From JBFMGD01 sp040751775 (GTDB taxonomy: Bacteria; Bacillota; Dethiobacteria; DTU022): 60,174 nucleotides of DNA. Shown piece after piece: positions 1-7,556 of the stretch; position 1 is the stretch's first letter, and each line of letters begins with the position of its first letter. Location: assembly GCA_040751775.1 (NCBI GenBank), contig JBFMGD010000011.1, positions 1 to 60,174 on the forward strand, written 5' to 3'. Made by a program: the position numbers and the translations under genes. The notes beneath the pieces were generated by a model. It had not been told where the DNA came from and made no database searches. It saw only the letters and a list, made by a program, of their open reading frames with translations.

Positions 1-70
1 TCATAATGTTCAAAATTTTTTGTCTTTCCGGCAGGAATATCACGCTCCGGTAGAGAATAGTTTAAAACAT

Positions 71-111
71 ACCGATCAGTATAATTACTCAATTATTTAA
101 TACCGACTAGT
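71..111 (+). promoter_or_regulatory. Candidate TetR operator pair and promoter
   Basis: Two near-identical decamers, ACCGATCAGT (71-80) and ACCGACTAGT (102-111), lie 31 bp apart, about three helical turns, just before the TetR-type regulator. A TATAAT-like hexamer occupies 80-85, touching the first decamer; a -35 around 58-63 is weak. TetR-family repressors commonly bind ACCGAC-type half-palindromes, so autorepression is likely, but this is inference from position and similarity. Confidence 0.55.
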
Positions 112-125
112 TTAAAGGAGATCTC

Positions 126-1199
126 ATGAGCAGCAAAATCTTTGAAAAACACATTAGCGAAGCAGCAAGCGCGGAAGGACAACGAAAGCAGCAGATTTTA
201 GCCGCGGCCTCGGAGGTTTTCGCCCGGTTGGGTTACGGGGCGACCATCGATCAGATCGCCGAAGAGATGGGCGTAACTAAGGGCCATATCTATTATTACT
301 ATCAGAGCAAACAGGAGATCCTCTTCCAGATCTTTCGCCAGGCCATGGATTTCTTTTTCCAGGAAGTCGCCCAGGCGCTAGATCCGAAACTGCCCGCCCC
401 GCAGCGGCTTCAATCGATTCTGAAGGCGCACATCAATGCCATCTGCGAAAACCGGGAAATCATGACGGTGTTCATGGACCTGCGGCGCGACCTTTTGCCG
501 GAGCACTGGCAGGAGATCGCCGCAAAGAGAAATAAATATGAGCAGCTTGTGCAGGGCTTGATTAAGGAGGGGATTACTGAAGGTTATTTTATCCGGGAAA
601 ACGAGAAGATCTTGTCCTACAGCATTCTGGGCAGCATAAACTGGTTATATGTCTGGTTTCAGGAAAAAGGGGCTTTGAACAAGGAGCAGATCGCGGAGTT
701 GCTCTCCGCCTACCTGCTTCAGGGTTTAAGGAGGTGGCCGGCATTGAGCGCAGTGCAGTTGGGTAAAACCATCGGGGAAATTAACGTGGGGGACAGCGCT
801 TCTTTCAGCAAGACAGTGAGCGAGACCGACGTTTACCTGTTCGCCGGGATAACCGGCGATTTTAACCCCATGCATGTCAACGAAGAATTCGCCCGTAAGA
901 CCATGTTCGGCAAGCGTATCGCCCACGGCGGCATCACCACGTCGCTGATCGCGCCGGTATTGGGTACCATTCTGCCGGGGTTGGGTACGGTGGCCCTGGA
1001 AACGAGCTGCCGCTTCAAGGCGCCGGTTTATCCGGGGGATACAGTCACCGCCTCCGCTACGGTGCTGGAGAAGGATGAGGCGAAAAACCGGGTCCGCATG
1101 GAGTTGAAATGGACCAACCAGGAGGGCGTGGTAGTGGCGAAAGGAGAAGCAGTGGTAATGCCGCCGCAGGAGGAATACAAGGAGATGTTCGGGCTTTAG
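126..1199 (+). CDS. TetR-family regulator fused to a MaoC-like hydratase domain
   Basis: The 357-residue product has two parts. Residues about 20-205 are a TetR repressor: a helix-turn-helix (ATIDQIAEEMGVTKGHIYYY, about 39-58) followed by an all-helical ligand domain. Residues about 207-357 are a MaoC/R-hydratase hot-dog domain, with the catalytic D245 and H250 in DFNPMH and a downstream AHGG motif; MaoC domains hydrate or dehydrate acyl-CoAs. An AAGGAGG sequence (728-734) sits 9 nt before an in-frame TTG at 744, so the MaoC part may also be made as a separate protein. The gene heads an acyl-CoA degradation cluster that it probably represses, with an acyl-CoA as likely effector. The start has a good ribosome site (AAAGGAG). 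Domain calls are firm; the fusion's function is not known to me. Confidence 0.85.
   Translation: MSSKIFEKHISEAASAEGQRKQQILAAASEVFARLGYGATIDQIAEEMGVTKGHIYYYYQSKQEILFQIFRQAMDFFFQEVAQALDPKLPAPQRLQSILKAHINAICENREIMTVFMDLRRDLLPEHWQEIAAKRNKYEQLVQGLIKEGITEGYFIRENEKILSYSILGSINWLYVWFQEKGALNKEQIAELLSAYLLQGLRRWPALSAVQLGKTIGEINVGDSASFSKTVSETDVYLFAGITGDFNPMHVNEEFARKTMFGKRIAHGGITTSLIAPVLGTILPGLGTVALETSCRFKAPVYPGDTVTASATVLEKDEAKNRVRMELKWTNQEGVVVAKGEAVVMPPQEEYKEMFGL
728..746 (+). promoter_or_regulatory. Internal ribosome binding site at the TetR/MaoC junction
   Basis: AAGGAGG at 728-734 with 9-nt spacing to an in-frame TTG (744-746, residue 207 of the fusion), exactly where the TetR domain ends and the MaoC domain begins. 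A second in-frame GTG follows at 753. This would allow independent translation of a hydratase of about 151 residues from the same mRNA. It is seen directly as sequence; its use is inferred. Confidence 0.5.
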
Positions 1200-1234
1200 C
1201 GGTTGAGCACTGCTTACTTTGGGGAGGGGATTAG

Positions 1235-2386
1235 ATGGATGATCACCCGATTTTTAACGATGAGCACAGGGCCATTCGTAAAACGATCCGCGAGTTTGTG
1301 TTAAAAGAGCTGACGCCCCATGCCGACGAGTGGGAAGAGGCGGAAGAATTTCCGAATTGGGTCTTTGAGCGCATGGGGGAGCTGGGTTTCCTGGGGCTGC
1401 ACTACCCGGAAGAGTACGGCGGGCAGGGAGGCGACTACCTCTGCGGTCTCATTCTGGCCGAAGAGATGACCCGCTGCCTCTGCGGAGGGTTGGCCATGGG
1501 GGTGGGAGTGCAGACGGATATGGTCTGCCCGCTGCTGCTGAAGGTCGGTTCGGAAAGCCTCAAAGAGCGTTTCTTAAAACCGGCTATTCGCGGTGAGAAG
1601 GTGGGTTGCCTCTGCATCACCGAGCCGGATGCCGGCTCGGATGTGGCCGGTATTCGCACCTCCACGGAGCGGGACGGTGACGACTATATCTTAAACGGCC
1701 AGAAAACCTTTATTACCAACGGGGTGCGGGCGGATTTCGCCATCGTGGTGGCGCGAGCCCGGGGCAGTGAGGGCGCCAGGGGGATCAGTCTCTTCGTGGT
1801 GGAGAAAGACTTCCCCGGTTTCAGCGTGTCCCGTAAACTGCAAAAAGTGGGAATGCGCTCATCGGATACCGCCGAGCTGGCCTTCCAGGATTGCCGCGTG
1901 CCCGCGGCAAACATGCTGGGCGAAGAGGGGCAGGGTTTTTATCATATTATGTGGGAGCTGCAGCCGGAGCGGCTGTTTGGAGCGGTTTCCTCGGTAGCCG
2001 GGGCCCAGATCTCCCTGGAGTCGACCCTTAAATATGTCCGGGAGCGGATTCAGTTCGGGCGGCAGATCGGCAAGTTCCAGGCTGTCCGCCACCGTCTCGC
2101 CGAGATGGCCACCCAGATTGAGGCGGCCCGCCAGCTGACCTATTACGTGGCCGGCCTGATCAACGTCGGCGAATTCCCGGCCAAAGAGATCTCGATGGCC
2201 AAGCTTTTCGCCACCCGGGTGGCTTACCAGATGGCGGATGAGGCGGTCCAGTTCCACGGCGGTTACGGCTATATGATGGAGTTTCCGGTCCAGCGTTTCT
2301 GGCGGGACAGCCGTTTGGCCCGGATCGGCGGCGGCACCGATGAAATTATGCTGGAGATCATCTCCCGCCAGCTGGTGGGGCTGTAG
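1235..2386 (+). CDS. Acyl-CoA dehydrogenase (isovaleryl-/long-chain-like active site)
   Basis: This FAD-dependent acyl-CoA dehydrogenase has 383 residues, normal for the family. The flavin and substrate loop CITEPDAGSD, the RIQFGRQIGKFQ segment and the C-terminal RIGGGTDEIM segment are all present. The position usually holding the catalytic Glu in short- and medium-chain enzymes (EGT) is Gly here (GGT). A Glu is instead found at residue 245 in LQPERL, which matches the helix-G base of isovaleryl-CoA and long-chain dehydrogenases. It oxidises an acyl-CoA to the 2-enoyl-CoA and passes electrons to ETF, which is not in the window. It is followed 13 bp later by a biotin carboxylase, an order typical of leucine/isovalerate clusters. 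Substrate assignment is inference. Confidence 0.9.
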   Translation: MDDHPIFNDEHRAIRKTIREFVLKELTPHADEWEEAEEFPNWVFERMGELGFLGLHYPEEYGGQGGDYLCGLILAEEMTRCLCGGLAMGVGVQTDMVCPLLLKVGSESLKERFLKPAIRGEKVGCLCITEPDAGSDVAGIRTSTERDGDDYILNGQKTFITNGVRADFAIVVARARGSEGARGISLFVVEKDFPGFSVSRKLQKVGMRSSDTAELAFQDCRVPAANMLGEEGQGFYHIMWELQPERLFGAVSSVAGAQISLESTLKYVRERIQFGRQIGKFQAVRHRLAEMATQIEAARQLTYYVAGLINVGEFPAKEISMAKLFATRVAYQMADEAVQFHGGYGYMMEFPVQRFWRDSRLARIGGGTDEIMLEIISRQLVGL

Positions 2387-2399
2387 GGGAGGGGTGACG

Positions 2400-3752
2400 G
2401 TGATTCGTTCGATCCTGGTAGCCAACCGGGGTGAAATTGCCGCCCGGGTAATCCGGTCGGCCAATCGGCTGGGGATCAAGGCGGTGGCCCTGTATTCCGA
2501 TGCCGATCGCAACGGCTGCTATATGCGTGAAGCTGCTGAAACGGTATCACTTGGCGGGAAAACCCCCCTGGAAAGCTACCTGGATGCGGAGAAAATCATC
2601 GCGGCCGCTCTTTTCAAAAAATGCGACGCGGTACACCCGGGTTACGGTTTTCTCTCGGAAAATCCCGCCTTCGCGGAGCGGTGCGCCCAGGCGGGGCTCA
2701 TATTTATCGGCCCTGAAGCGGCATCGATCCGGCTCATGGGCGACAAAGCCCGGGCGCGCCAAACGGCGCAGAAGCTGGGCTTGCCCACGGTCCCCGGAAG
2801 CGGCGTGGTAGAGGGGCTCGAGGAGGCGCAGGCGGTATGCGCCCGCCTCGGATACCCGGTGCTGCTGAAAGCTTCGGCCGGGGGCGGCGGTATCGGTATG
2901 CGCAAGGTAGAGGATCCCGCAGGACTGGCCCAGGCTTATAGCGAGACCGCGGACCGGGCCGGGGCCGCTTTTGGCGATAACAGGATATTTGTGGAGAAAT
3001 ATCTCAATGAGCCGCACCACGTGGAAATCCAGGTGCTGCGCGATCGACACGGCGGCGCAATCACCTTTCCTGAACGGGAGTGCTCGGTGCAGCGCCGTTA
3101 CCAGAAAGTAATCGAAGAATCGCCGTCCACCTGCGTCAGCGCGGCGCTGCGCCGCGCTTTAAGGGAGGCGGCCCGGCGCCTGGCGGAAGGGATCGGGTAT
3201 GTTAACGCCGCCACGGTGGAGTTCGTGGTGGATAAAGAGCGCCGCTATTACTTCCTGGAGGCAAACACGCGCTTGCAGGTGGAACACCCGCTCACCGAGG
3301 CGCTCACCGGGCTGGACCTGGTAGAGCTGCAGATCCGCATCGCTGACGGGGAGAAACTGCCCCTGGATGAGGCTGAGCTGGAGGTGCGAGGCTGGGCCCT
3401 GGAGGCGCGGATCTATGCCGAGGATCCACGGCGTTTTTATCCTTCGCCGGGGACGATTACCGAATACGCGGAGCCCAGTGGGGAAGGAGTGCGGGTGGAT
3501 AGCGGCTACGGGCCGCAGGGAGTAGTGACACCGTATTACGACCCCCTGGTGGCCAAATTGATTACCTGGGGCGCCGGCCGGGAAGAGGCCTTGCACCGGA
3601 TGTTGGCGGCCCTGGATGCTTATTACATTGCCGGGATACGCACCAATATCCCTTTTTTAAAAGAAGCGTTCGCCTCGCCTCTCTTCCGGGATGGCGGCTA
3701 CGACACCCACTTTGTGGAGAAGTTGCGACTGCTGAGCCCCCCCTCACCCTGA
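2400..3752 (+). CDS. Biotin carboxylase subunit of an acyl-CoA carboxylase
   Basis: This ATP-grasp biotin carboxylase charges the biotin of a carrier protein with bicarbonate. The product starts MIRSILVANRGEIAARV, the classic N-terminus, has the glycine-rich ATP loop (KASAGGGGIGMRKV) and the EANTRLQVEHPLTE active-site segment. From GTG 2400 it has 450 residues, the usual length of a free-standing AccC-type subunit without its own biotinyl domain; an open frame extends upstream to 2340 but overlaps the dehydrogenase. GGGGAGGGG (2387-2394) is the ribosome site; GTG 2394 is an alternative. The carboxyltransferase and a separate small biotin carrier are encoded downstream. Methylcrotonyl- or propionyl-type substrates fit the context. 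Confidence 0.9.
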   Translation: MIRSILVANRGEIAARVIRSANRLGIKAVALYSDADRNGCYMREAAETVSLGGKTPLESYLDAEKIIAAALFKKCDAVHPGYGFLSENPAFAERCAQAGLIFIGPEAASIRLMGDKARARQTAQKLGLPTVPGSGVVEGLEEAQAVCARLGYPVLLKASAGGGGIGMRKVEDPAGLAQAYSETADRAGAAFGDNRIFVEKYLNEPHHVEIQVLRDRHGGAITFPERECSVQRRYQKVIEESPSTCVSAALRRALREAARRLAEGIGYVNAATVEFVVDKERRYYFLEANTRLQVEHPLTEALTGLDLVELQIRIADGEKLPLDEAELEVRGWALEARIYAEDPRRFYPSPGTITEYAEPSGEGVRVDSGYGPQGVVTPYYDPLVAKLITWGAGREEALHRMLAALDAYYIAGIRTNIPFLKEAFASPLFRDGGYDTHFVEKLRLLSPPSP

Positions 3753-3863
3753 TCCTTTCGTCCTGCCGGGGAAGAGGGGGCTAAGAGATATCGGGGGCGC
3801 GGCGCAAATGTGCAGTGAGCTGTGAGAGGAATCTACATTTTATATGGGAGGTGGATAGCAGAA

Positions 3864-5453
3864 ATGAGCGGCGAAGAGAAAGAACCGGTTCATCCGGATC
3901 TGGAGCGGCTCCATCTGCTGCGGGAGAAAGCAAAGCAGGGCGGCGGCCCGGATAAAATCAAGCGGCAGCACGACCGGGGCAAGTTGACCGCCCGGGAGCG
4001 GCTTGATCTGCTTTTCGACCCGGGAACCTTTTTTGAGATGTCCATTTTAGGCGGTGAGGATGTGGAAAGCCCGGACGCGGACGGGGTGGTGGCCGGGTAT
4101 GGAAAGATTGACGGGCGCTATGCCGGGGTGGTGGCCTATGATTATACCGTCAAAGGCGGCTCCATGGGCCAGGTCGGTGAGGAGAAGGCCACCCGGATCC
4201 GGGAGATCGCGCTTAAGTCAAAATTCCCGATGATCTGGCTGCTCGACTCGGGGGGCGCCCGGATCGACCCGAAAAGCGGTTTCGGCGCCAGCAGCGAAGC
4301 CGATGACCGGGTCGCTATTTTCGCCAAAACAGGTTACCTGTTCAAAGAAGAATCCCTGATGTCGGGGGTGATTCCCCTGGTCGGGGCGATGCTGGGGCCG
4401 GGTTTCGCCGGCACCGCGTATATCCCGGGCCTTTCCGATTTTGTGCCGATGGTCAAGGATAAAAGCTTCATGGGCTTGGCCGGTCCGGCCCTGGTGAAGA
4501 TGGTGATCGGCGAAGAGATCGGCGAGAACGAGCTGGGCGGCTCGAAGCTGCACTGTGAAACCAGCGGCGTGGGCGACCTGGAGGTGGAAGACGACGCCGC
4601 CTGCATCCACTCGATCCGCGAATATCTCTCTTTCTTCCCCGCTCACTGCGACGAAAAGCCGCCGCGCAAGGCATATGAGGGCGACCCCACGGCTTTGATC
4701 GATGACCGGATCGCCGCGATCGTCCCGGAGAGCAGCCGTGAAGCGTACAACATGCACCGGCTGATCAAGATGGTGGTGGACGACGGCCATTTCTTCGAGA
4801 TGAAACCCCGCTGGGGCAAGAACATGATCACCGGCTTCGGCCGTATCGGCGGTTATCCGATCGGCGTGGTGGCCAACAACCCCATGTCATACGGCGGGGT
4901 AATCGATATCAACGCTTCCGACAAGGCGGCGCGCTTCATCTGGCTCTGCGACGCCTTCAATATCCCGCTGCTTTTCCTCTCCGACGTGCCCGGCTTCATG
5001 GTCGGCTCCAAGGCGGAGAAAGACGGGATCATCCGCCACGGGGCCAAGTTAATCCATGCCGTGGCCGAGGCCACCGTGCCGAAGTTTACCATTATCGTGC
5101 GCAAATCTTACGGCGCCGGCTATTACGCCATGTGCGGCAAGGCGTTCGATCCTGATCTAATCGTCGCCTGGCCCAAGGGCGAGATCTCGGTTATGGGTGC
5201 GGAAGGGATGGTCAGCATCTTCGCCAAGAAGATGCTTGACGCCGCGCTGCCGGAAGAGCGGCCCGCGATCGTCACCGGTATGGCCGATCTGATCAAGCCG
5301 TATCTCAATGTGAAGATGGCGGCGAAGCAAGGGTATATCGACGATATCATCGACCCGCGGGAGACGCGGCGGGTGCTTTTCCGAGCCTTGGAGTTTACTA
5401 AAAACAAGCAAATCTACCGCCACCCCCGCAAGCACGGGGTCTATCCAGTGTGA
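3864..5453 (+). CDS. Acyl-CoA carboxylase carboxyltransferase subunit
   Basis: This 529-residue carboxyltransferase carries both crotonase-like halves. The N-terminal half includes DYTVKGGSMGQVGEEKA and LLDSGGARID, and the C-terminal half has the SDVPGFMVGSKAEKDGIIRH and RKSYGAGYYAM oxyanion segments. It transfers the carboxyl group from carboxybiotin to an acyl-CoA. The VKGGS and HCETSGVGD features look closer to methylcrotonyl/geranyl-type than to classical propionyl-type enzymes, but I cannot settle this by eye. ATG 3864 is chosen because GGGAGGTGG lies 9 nt upstream; an upstream GTG at 3822 would add 14 unlikely residues. It partners with the biotin carboxylase (2400) and the biotin carrier (7155). 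Confidence 0.88.
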   Translation: MSGEEKEPVHPDLERLHLLREKAKQGGGPDKIKRQHDRGKLTARERLDLLFDPGTFFEMSILGGEDVESPDADGVVAGYGKIDGRYAGVVAYDYTVKGGSMGQVGEEKATRIREIALKSKFPMIWLLDSGGARIDPKSGFGASSEADDRVAIFAKTGYLFKEESLMSGVIPLVGAMLGPGFAGTAYIPGLSDFVPMVKDKSFMGLAGPALVKMVIGEEIGENELGGSKLHCETSGVGDLEVEDDAACIHSIREYLSFFPAHCDEKPPRKAYEGDPTALIDDRIAAIVPESSREAYNMHRLIKMVVDDGHFFEMKPRWGKNMITGFGRIGGYPIGVVANNPMSYGGVIDINASDKAARFIWLCDAFNIPLLFLSDVPGFMVGSKAEKDGIIRHGAKLIHAVAEATVPKFTIIVRKSYGAGYYAMCGKAFDPDLIVAWPKGEISVMGAEGMVSIFAKKMLDAALPEERPAIVTGMADLIKPYLNVKMAAKQGYIDDIIDPRETRRVLFRALEFTKNKQIYRHPRKHGVYPV

Positions 5454-5468
5454 GAAAGGACGGTTTAC

Positions 5469-6254
5469 ATGTATGAGACCATAATTACCGAAGTGCGGGG
5501 ACAGACAGGCTGGATTACCATTAACCGCGCAGAGCGGCGCAACGCCCTCAACCCGACCGCGGTGCGGGAACTGGCCGCGGCGCTGCAAGAGATGGAAGAG
5601 CAAAAAGAGGTGATCAGCCTGGTTCTGACCGGAGCCGGGGAAAAGGCCTTTTGCGCGGGGATGGATTTAGGCGGCGGCGAAGCGCTGCAGCTCTCCTGCC
5701 TCGACCGCCATGAGCTGCAGCGGCAGTTCTTGGAATTGCTGAAAAGGATGAAAGCTTTGCGGAAACCGCTGATCGCCCGGGTTCAGGGTGCAGCCCTGGG
5801 GGGCGGCTTCGGCCTGATGAGCGCCTGCGACCTGGTTGTTGCCGCAGCAGAGGTCCAGTGCGGCACCCCGGAGATCAACCTGGGGCTCTTTCCCTATATT
5901 ATCACCGCGGTCCTGCTGCGCGCCACGAGCAGCCCGAAAGCGCTGCTGGAGTTGATGCTGACCGGGGAGAGGATTTCAGCCGCCCGGGCGGCCGAATTAG
6001 GGTTCATTAACCACGTGGTCGGACGGGAAGCGCTCGATCCGGCAGTGGATCAGCTCACCGCTCAATTGAACGCCAAGAGCCCGGCGGTGCTGCGGCTCGG
6101 CCGCCGCGCCTTCTATACCGCCCGCGATATGTCTTACGAACATGCCCTGGAGTATCTTTCGGGAATGCTGGCCTTAAATATGCAGGCTGAAGATATGGTC
6201 GAGGGGGTCACAGCCTTCATGGAGAAGCGGGAACCCCGCTGGCAGGGCCGGTAG
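5469..6254 (+). CDS. Enoyl-CoA hydratase/isomerase family protein
   Basis: This crotonase-fold protein of 261 residues has the oxyanion-hole segments CAGMDL and GAALGGGFGL. Only one of the two classical hydratase glutamates is present: E135 (GTPEINLG) is kept, but the GGGCE glutamate is replaced by G115. Single-Glu crotonases act as hydratases on branched substrates, isomerases or lyases. In this setting 3-methylglutaconyl-CoA hydratase is the natural guess, which is inference. It lies 15 bp after the carboxyltransferase and 26 bp before the BKACE gene, clearly one operon. Confidence 0.85.
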   Translation: MYETIITEVRGQTGWITINRAERRNALNPTAVRELAAALQEMEEQKEVISLVLTGAGEKAFCAGMDLGGGEALQLSCLDRHELQRQFLELLKRMKALRKPLIARVQGAALGGGFGLMSACDLVVAAAEVQCGTPEINLGLFPYIITAVLLRATSSPKALLELMLTGERISAARAAELGFINHVVGREALDPAVDQLTAQLNAKSPAVLRLGRRAFYTARDMSYEHALEYLSGMLALNMQAEDMVEGVTAFMEKREPRWQGR

Positions 6255-6280
6255 AAGCAACTGGAAAAGGAGTGATTCCA

Positions 6281-7135
6281 ATGGGTTTAAGCGACAAGGC
6301 AGTGATTACCTGCGCGCTGACCGGAGCGATCGCCAACAAGGCGCAGTGTCCCCATATCCCCTACACGGCGGCAGAGATCGCCGAAGAGGCCCGGCGCGCT
6401 TACGAAGCGGGCGCAGCGGTGGTCCATATCCACGCCCGGGAAGATGACGGTTCCCCGACCGTTGACCTGGCGGCCTTCCGCCGGATTTACGAAGCGGTGC
6501 GCCGGCTCAGCCCGGTGCTGATCAACTTCTCCACCGGTGCGATCGGCGTTACCCGGGAACAGCGCATCGCTCATATTCCGGCGCTGCGTCCCGAGATCGC
6601 CGCCCTGAACATGGGCACCATGAACTACGCCAAGTACAGCCCGCGGCGCAAAGATTTTGTTTTCTCCATGGAGTTCTTAAACCCGATCCCCGATATTATC
6701 TACTACTTGAAGACGATGCAGGAGCACGGCGTGCAGCCTGAATGCGAGTGTTTTGACGTCGGCCACCTGGAGACCGTTTATCCCTTGATCGATATGGGGC
6801 TGCTGCAGAGGTTCCAGGTCAGCTGCATCCTCGGCGTGGTGGGGGCCATGCAGGCCACGGCCCGCAACCTGGCGCACCTGTCATCCCTGGTGCCGCGGGG
6901 GATCCCCTGGCAGGTGATCGGTATCAGCACCGATCAGTGGATGCTTTGCGCCACGGCCCTGGCCCTGGGCGGCAATATCCGGGTGGGGCTGGAGGACAAT
7001 TTTTATCTTTCCCCGGGGGTGATGGCGGCAGGCAACGCCCCCCTGGTGGAGAAGGCGGTGCGCATGGCCCGCGACATCGGACGCGAGCCGGCCACAGTGG
7101 AAGAGGCGAAGCAGTTGTTGAAGCTGATATCTTAA
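6281..7135 (+). CDS. BKACE family (DUF849) beta-keto acid cleavage enzyme
   Basis: The 284-residue protein belongs to the Zn-dependent beta-keto acid cleavage family typified by Kce (3-keto-5-aminohexanoate cleavage enzyme). The metal site is visible: H49 and H51 in VVHIHARE and E238 in VGLEDN, at nearly the spacing known for Kce (H46, H48, E230). Known members combine a beta-keto acid with acetyl-CoA to give acetoacetate and a new acyl-CoA. ATG 6281 is preferred because AAAAGGA lies 8 nt upstream; GTG 6272 is inside that site. It occupies the operon position that HMG-CoA lyase has in liu clusters. The specific substrate is unknown. Confidence 0.88.
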   Translation: MGLSDKAVITCALTGAIANKAQCPHIPYTAAEIAEEARRAYEAGAAVVHIHAREDDGSPTVDLAAFRRIYEAVRRLSPVLINFSTGAIGVTREQRIAHIPALRPEIAALNMGTMNYAKYSPRRKDFVFSMEFLNPIPDIIYYLKTMQEHGVQPECECFDVGHLETVYPLIDMGLLQRFQVSCILGVVGAMQATARNLAHLSSLVPRGIPWQVIGISTDQWMLCATALALGGNIRVGLEDNFYLSPGVMAAGNAPLVEKAVRMARDIGREPATVEEAKQLLKLIS

Positions 7136-7154
7136 AGAGGGAGTGAGCGAACCA

Positions 7155-7370
7155 TTGCCTGTTGAAGTCAAGGCAACGATTACCGGCAACGTATGGAAAA
7201 TCGTAAAAGCAATAGGCGACACAGTCGACGAGTACGACGTGATCATGATCCTGGAATCCATGAAGATGGAGATACCGGTGGAGGCGCCCCAGGGTGGGAA
7301 AATCGTCGCGTTCAGGGTTAAAGAAGGGGATTCGGTCATTGAGGAGGATGTTGTGGCGATCATGGAATAG
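7155..7370 (+). CDS. Small biotin carboxyl carrier protein
   Basis: A single biotinyl domain of 71 residues with the ESMKMEIP biotinylation motif; K37 is the lysine to be biotinylated. It shuttles carboxybiotin between the biotin carboxylase (2400) and the carboxyltransferase (3864). TTG 7155 gives MPVEVKATITGNVWKIV, the usual compact N-terminus, with GAGGGAG 11 nt upstream. GTG 7143, four codons upstream, is possible but touches that ribosome site. Last gene of the operon. Confidence 0.88.
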   Translation: MPVEVKATITGNVWKIVKAIGDTVDEYDVIMILESMKMEIPVEAPQGGKIVAFRVKEGDSVIEEDVVAIME

Positions 7371-7507
7371 GCCCGGCCAGAGGCACTGATCAAACTTGCA
7401 TAACAACTACAGATAAATAAAAGTGTTTCCGGCAATCATCATCCACCCGGGACGGTAGGACGAGTAGCATTAGAAAATTGCTGCCAGTTTATTACTTGCC
7501 CGGGTAT

Positions 7508-7536
7508 TTGTTTTGTTTTACAGGTGGTCATAAATA
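7508..7536 (+). promoter_or_regulatory. Candidate sigma-A promoter for the acyl-CoA synthetase
   Basis: TTGTTT (7508-7513), 17-nt spacer, TAAATA (7531-7536), placed 20 nt before the ATG at 7557. It implies separate transcription of the synthetase from the upstream operon. No terminator is evident in 7371-7507. Confidence 0.4.
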
Positions 7537-7556
7537 TTTATGGAGGGGACTGAAAG

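Noticed and set aside
2340..2399. Upstream ATG for the biotin carboxylase
   Set aside because: It lies inside the acyl-CoA dehydrogenase gene; GTG 2400 gives the conserved MIRSILVANRGEIA start with a ribosome site.
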